Assembly: GCA_028865155.1 (NCBI GenBank)
Contig: JAGWKW010000033.1
Location: 1-10,529, forward strand
DNA length: 10,529 nucleotides
DNA from: Alphaproteobacteria bacterium
Lineage (GTDB): Bacteria; Pseudomonadota; Alphaproteobacteria; UBA9219
Direction of reading: 5' to 3'
The notes beneath the pieces were generated by a model. It was not told the DNA's origin and searched no databases. It was given only the letters and a program-made list of their open reading frames with translations. How positions within the stretch are numbered: position 1 is the stretch's first letter; each line of letters opens with the position of its first letter. Below are positions 7,048-10,529 of this stretch, piece after piece. A program made the translations under genes and the position numbers.

Positions 7048-8067
7048 ATGAAAAAATACAAAGTTGCCGTCGTCGGCGCGACCGGAGCGGTCGGGCGCGA
7101 GATGCTCAAAACGCTGGCCGAGCGCGACTTTCCGGCATCGGACGTCGTCGCGCTGGCCTCGGGCCGTTCGGCGGGCGGCGAAGTCAGCTTCGGCGAAGAC
7201 GATGTGCTGACGGTGCACGATCTCGCGACTTACGATTTTCACGGCACCGACATATGCCTGTCTTCGGCGGGCGCGAAGATTTCGGAAAGTTTTGCGCCGC
7301 GCGCGGGCAAAGCGGGCTGCGTCGTGATCGACAATACGTCGCATTTCCGCATGGACCCGGACGTGCCGCTGGTCGTGCCCGAAGTCAACGCTTCCGCCAT
7401 CGCCGGTTATAAAAAACGCAATATCATCGCGAACCCTAACTGCTCGACGATCCAGATGCTGGTCGCGCTCAAGCCGCTGCACGACATGGCGGTGATCAAG
7501 CGCATCGTCGTCGCCACCTATCAGGCGGTTTCGGGCGCGGGCAAGGACGCGATGGACGAGCTGTTCACGCAGACCCGCGCGATCTTCGTCAATGACGAAG
7601 TCAAGAAAGAACAATTCGCGAAGCAGATCGCCTTCAACGCTATCCCGCAAATCGACGTCTTCATGGAAGACGGCACGACCAGGGAAGAATGGAAAATGAT
7701 GGCCGAGACCAAGAAAATCCTCGACCCGAAGATCAAAGTCGCGGCGACCTGCGTGCGCGTGCCGGTCTTCATCGGCCATGCCGAAGCGGTCAATGTCGAA
7801 TTCGAGAAACCGATCAGCGCGTCCGAAGCGCGCGCCGCGCTTAAATCCGCGCCGGGTGTCACGCTCATCGACCGCCATCACGAAGACGGTTTCGTCACGC
7901 CGGTCGAATGCGCGGGCGAAGACAGCGTTTTCGTCAGTCGTATTCGCGAGGATATATCGGTCGAGAACGGGCTGAATTTATGGGTGGTCGCGGATAATCT
8001 GCGCAAGGGCGCGGCGCTGAATGCCGTGCAGATCGCGGAGATTTTGGCTAAAGATTATCTAGGCTGA
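7048..8067 (+). CDS. asd: Aspartate-semialdehyde dehydrogenase
   Basis: Asd reduces L-aspartyl-4-phosphate to aspartate semialdehyde with NADPH, the branch point to lysine, diaminopimelate, threonine and methionine. The 339-residue sequence is the usual length. The nucleotide-binding motif GATGAVG is at residues 10-16. The catalytic cysteine is C132 in NPNCSTIQ, Q159 is in TYQAVSGAG, R237 is in CVRVPV, and the catalytic histidine is H244 in FIGHAEAVN. All are conserved. The start is set by the family N-terminus (MKKYKVAVVGATGAVG); the ribosome site before it is weak. No other amino acid biosynthesis gene is adjacent. Its 3' end overlaps the convergent unknown gene at 8048-8548 by 20 bases, and no U-tract terminator follows. 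Confidence 0.97.
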   Translation: MKKYKVAVVGATGAVGREMLKTLAERDFPASDVVALASGRSAGGEVSFGEDDVLTVHDLATYDFHGTDICLSSAGAKISESFAPRAGKAGCVVIDNTSHFRMDPDVPLVVPEVNASAIAGYKKRNIIANPNCSTIQMLVALKPLHDMAVIKRIVVATYQAVSGAGKDAMDELFTQTRAIFVNDEVKKEQFAKQIAFNAIPQIDVFMEDGTTREEWKMMAETKKILDPKIKVAATCVRVPVFIGHAEAVNVEFEKPISASEARAALKSAPGVTLIDRHHEDGFVTPVECAGEDSVFVSRIREDISVENGLNLWVVADNLRKGAALNAVQIAEILAKDYLG

Positions 8068-8548
8068 TGCCTTTTTTCTCCATGGCGATATGCGCCTTTC
8101 TGAGAGGAACATGGTACAGCCCGGGGTAAGACCACCGGGGCTGTTCCCCCCATTTCTTCGCGAATTCCAGCCCGTCGAAAAACGAGAGCATAAACGCATT
8201 CGCCCCATCTTCCAGGCGATCGGTATGAATCCATCTCTGGCTGTTCTGAAGAAAGAAAAGATGCAGGATCGGTTTGGCAACACCACTGAAAGAACTTTGC
8301 ATCAGCGTAAAATGCAAAGGCCTATGCCCTAATTCGACCTCGACGACCTCACGTCGCGTATATTCCGGCATCCATGCACTGAGATAAACAAGATTGACTC
8401 CTGTTTCGGTACACGCCCGCCTGTCGTTGCGGATTTTTTCTATCGTTTCGGAACTGGCGCGAGTCCATTTATGCCCCGGCTCGCATTTGACGACTTTCTC
8501 GACGTAATTAATCGCCCCTTGTTCAGGCAAATAATCGAACTCCGACAT
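8048..8548 (-). CDS. Hypothetical protein (166 aa), last gene of a small unknown block
   Basis: I do not recognise this protein. The frame can be extended to 8896, but the start at 8548 is preferred. AAGGA lies eight bases before this ATG, and the extension would run antisense-free but out of frame through the gene at 8637-8933 and reads as low-complexity Arg/Ser sequence. The product is soluble-looking, with no signal peptide or clear membrane helix. It is rich in Trp, His and Tyr, with aromatic clusters such as HRPLHFTLMQSSF, PILHLFFLQNSQRWIH and PRWSYPGLYHV, which suggest a compact mixed alpha/beta domain. It ends with a TAG inside the 3' end of asd, a 20-base convergent overlap. It follows the 98-residue gene by 88 bases and may have its own promoter. 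Presence as a gene is likely; function is unknown. Confidence 0.75.
   Translation of the reverse strand: MSEFDYLPEQGAINYVEKVVKCEPGHKWTRASSETIEKIRNDRRACTETGVNLVYLSAWMPEYTRREVVEVELGHRPLHFTLMQSSFSGVAKPILHLFFLQNSQRWIHTDRLEDGANAFMLSFFDGLEFAKKWGEQPRWSYPGLYHVPLRKAHIAMEKKGISLDNL
8116..8144. other. Strong hairpin sequence inside the 3' half of the 166-aa gene, 50 bases past asd
   Basis: ACAGCCCGG (8116-8124) pairs with CCGGGGCTGT (8135-8144), with one bulged G and a 10-base loop. On the plus strand it sits about 50 bases after the asd stop, where a terminator would be expected, but the bases after it are C-rich rather than a T-run. It lies in coding sequence of the convergent gene. It could stabilise or pause the asd transcript, or be a by-product of codon choice. 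Confidence 0.35.
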
Positions 8549-8636
8549 TTTCGGATTCCTTAAAACAAATACCGACAACCCAAAACGGATCAGCGTAAAA
8601 TAAAGGCGTAACTTCAAGCAATACGATTTTCGGCCC

Positions 8637-8933
8637 TTACCCGACTCGTACCGCTGCGCTGACATCCTCGGCGATGACGACAAGATAGGCCAGGTCTTCG
8701 GCCGCGCGCCAGCGGCGGCAAGCTTCGCCCGCGCGCATCTGGTCTTTATTGGACACGGCAAGCGGATTGCTAAGGAGATGACGATAGGTTTCGTGCGCGG
8801 CATCCGCCCGCGCTTCGAGCCATGACGGCAAATTGTCGATGGAAACCTGATTGAATTCAGACGGCGTAAGCTCGCGCTTGACGCGCTGGGAAACATGGGT
8901 GCCGTAACGATGATGCAAATCTTCGTATTGCAT
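8637..8933 (-). CDS. Hypothetical protein (98 aa)
   Basis: I do not recognise this protein. It is predicted to be soluble and largely helical, with a His/Tyr-rich start (MQYEDLHHRYGTHVSQ), a central region with TPSEFNQVSIDNLPSWLEARADAAHE split over two helices, and a basic/acidic helix (AGEACRRWRAAEDLAYLVVIAEDVSAAV) close to the C-terminus. There is one cysteine. It begins 13 bases after the stop of the 93-residue gene on the same strand, so the two are probably co-transcribed. The ribosome site is only moderate (AGGCAGGC a few bases before the ATG). No function can be assigned. Confidence 0.72.
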   Translation of the reverse strand: MQYEDLHHRYGTHVSQRVKRELTPSEFNQVSIDNLPSWLEARADAAHETYRHLLSNPLAVSNKDQMRAGEACRRWRAAEDLAYLVVIAEDVSAAVRVG

Positions 8934-8946
8934 AGTCTGCCTGCCT

Positions 8947-9228
8947 TTAGTGGCGCGTTTGATACCTGATATTATCCTTCATCGCCGTCATCACGTTGCG
9001 CATCCTGTCTTCCTCGGACAGGTTGGAAACGCGGATGTCGGAAATGCCTTCGAATTTTTCGAGCGTGCGCAGAATGGTGCGGGCGTTGTCGAAACCGAAA
9101 CGGTCTTTGAGATCGGCAAAATCGAGGCCGTCGAAAATGTTGTCTTCGCGTACGGTACTGGTCGTTGCTTTCATCGCCTTCTTTCCGCCTTTGTTCGTTC
9201 CCGATTTACCGCTCATTTGTATTACCAT
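8947..9228 (-). CDS. Hypothetical protein (up to 93 aa), first gene of the small unknown block; start uncertain
   Basis: I do not recognise this protein. After a basic, disordered N-terminus (SGKSGTNKGGKK) comes a likely folded part of about 65 residues: a helix-rich stretch with DGLDFADLKDRFGFDNARTI split into short segments, then FEGISDIRVSNLSEEDRMRN and a basic end. The start is ambiguous. The longest form begins at 9228 but has no ribosome site, and its ATG falls close to the expected transcription start of a candidate promoter, so it would be nearly leaderless. An internal ATG at 9174 has GGAAAG nearby and would give 75 residues. It heads the block 9228, 8933, 8548 on the minus strand, with a 13-base gap to the next gene. 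Confidence 0.68.
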   Translation of the reverse strand: MVIQMSGKSGTNKGGKKAMKATTSTVREDNIFDGLDFADLKDRFGFDNARTILRTLEKFEGISDIRVSNLSEEDRMRNVMTAMKDNIRYQTRH

Positions 9229-9234
9229 TTTTGG

Positions 9235-9263
9235 ACACTAAACTACCAATTATTTGTTGTAAA
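9235..9263 (-). promoter_or_regulatory. Candidate sigma70-type promoter for the small unknown block
   Basis: On the minus strand TTTACA (9258-9263; five of six consensus bases) is followed after 17 bases by TAGTGT (9235-9240; three of six). Transcription would begin near 9228. It sits directly after the ferredoxin terminator, the expected place for a new transcription unit. The -10 box is weak, so this is a tentative call. Confidence 0.4.
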
Positions 9264-9266
9264 GGC

Positions 9267-9298
9267 CAAAAAAGAGAGGGTGAATAGTTTCACCCCTC
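9267..9298 (-). terminator. Intrinsic terminator after the ferredoxin gene
   Basis: GGGTGAA (9278-9284) pairs with TTCACCC (9289-9295) around a four-base loop, and the stem is extended by GA/TC past one bulged C. On the minus strand the stem is followed by a run of six T (9268-9273). It lies about 30 bases after the ferredoxin stop and has the classic stem plus U-tract form for that direction. Confidence 0.82.
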
Positions 9299-9324
9299 CC
9301 TATAAAGCCTTATGTAACGGGTTG

Positions 9325-9645
9325 TTAAATCGATCCCGGCGCCAGCTTGACCTTCAGTCCATCCAGATCCTTGGTAAAGATGATCTGGCAGGCGAGGCGC
9401 GAGTCATGCGTGACCTCGAACGCGCCGTCGAGCATACCGATCTCTTCCTCGTTCGGCGCAGGCAGCTTGGGCTGCCATTCCGGATCGACATAAACATGGC
9501 AGGTGGCACAGGCGCAACTGCCGCCGCATTGCGCGAGGATGGGGATACCGCCCTCGCGGATGATTTCCATGACCGTCCATTCTTCGGTCGCCTGAAGCTT
9601 GTGAAGATTGCCTTCCATATCGGTCAGGTGAACATACATTTCCAT
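9325..9645 (-). CDS. [2Fe-2S] ferredoxin, adrenodoxin type
   Basis: This small soluble electron carrier of 106 residues is a normal length. Cluster ligands are C40, C46 and C49 in CGGSCACATC (the CX5CX2C pattern of adrenodoxin, putidaredoxin and ISC-type ferredoxins) and C86 in DSRLAC. C44 is an extra, non-ligand cysteine that is common in bacterial members. The motif continues as HVYVDPEW, as in alphaproteobacterial ferredoxins of the FdVI kind. AAGGA six bases before the ATG supports the start. It lies 27 bases after the ferredoxin-NADP reductase gene and is followed by a good terminator, so the two genes form the end of one operon. The likely role is to take electrons from that reductase and pass them to an unseen partner such as a P450, an oxygenase or iron-sulfur assembly. 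The final acceptor cannot be told. Confidence 0.93.
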   Translation of the reverse strand: MEMYVHLTDMEGNLHKLQATEEWTVMEIIREGGIPILAQCGGSCACATCHVYVDPEWQPKLPAPNEEEIGMLDGAFEVTHDSRLACQIIFTKDLDGLKVKLAPGSI

Positions 9646-9672
9646 TTGGTATCCTTCGCTTTCTTTCTTTTT

Positions 9673-10529
<857 letters not shown>

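Noticed and set aside
7003..7881. A 292-residue open frame on the minus strand
   Set aside because: It is antisense to asd and has a biased Arg/Asp/Phe composition; asd has all its catalytic residues on the other strand.
8048..8896. Extension of the 166-residue protein to 282 residues
   Set aside because: The first 116 residues are Arg/Ser-rich and come from reading the 98-residue gene in another frame; the ATG at 8548 has a good ribosome site.

Overview
The window is GC-rich and densely coded. Its gene content (a beta-oxidation cluster, an alphaproteobacterial-style aspartate-semialdehyde dehydrogenase, an adrenodoxin-type ferredoxin beside a thioredoxin-reductase-like ferredoxin-NADP reductase) and its codon use suggest an alphaproteobacterial chromosome. 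No genus can be named from the sequence alone. No rRNA, tRNA, CRISPR array, insertion sequence or phage gene was seen.

Layout, left to right. Bases 1-811 (+) are the C-terminal part of an APC-superfamily amino acid permease whose start lies outside the window. Bases 808-6617 hold fatty-acid beta-oxidation genes on the minus strand. A thiolase (5481-6617) is translationally coupled through TAATG to a two-function 3-hydroxyacyl-CoA dehydrogenase/enoyl-CoA hydratase (3145-5481). A DmdC-like acyl-CoA dehydrogenase (808-2586) follows further along. Together these could carry out all four steps of the spiral: dehydrogenation, hydration, second dehydrogenation and thiolysis. One small gene on the opposite strand (2720-3148) splits the cluster. 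It encodes an RNA polymerase alpha C-terminal-domain-like module fused to a charged helical tail, and it is the most unusual gene in the window.

Bases 6618-7047 hold the thiolase leader and a possible 66-residue small protein. Bases 7048-8067 (+) are asd, which acts in lysine, threonine and methionine biosynthesis. It runs into a minus-strand block of three small unrecognised genes (8048-9228), whose last member overlaps the 3' end of asd by 20 bases. A good intrinsic terminator (9267-9298) separates this block from a minus-strand redox pair: a ferredoxin-NADP reductase (9673 to beyond the window end) and a [2Fe-2S] ferredoxin (9325-9645). These probably form an NADPH to FAD to 2Fe-2S electron chain for an unseen acceptor.

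All three convergent gene junctions overlap. Two of them share a single TTAA that supplies both stop codons, so there is no room for a dedicated terminator between the genes. The best candidate for something undescribed is the orphan alpha-CTD-like protein. The three-gene unknown block is second.
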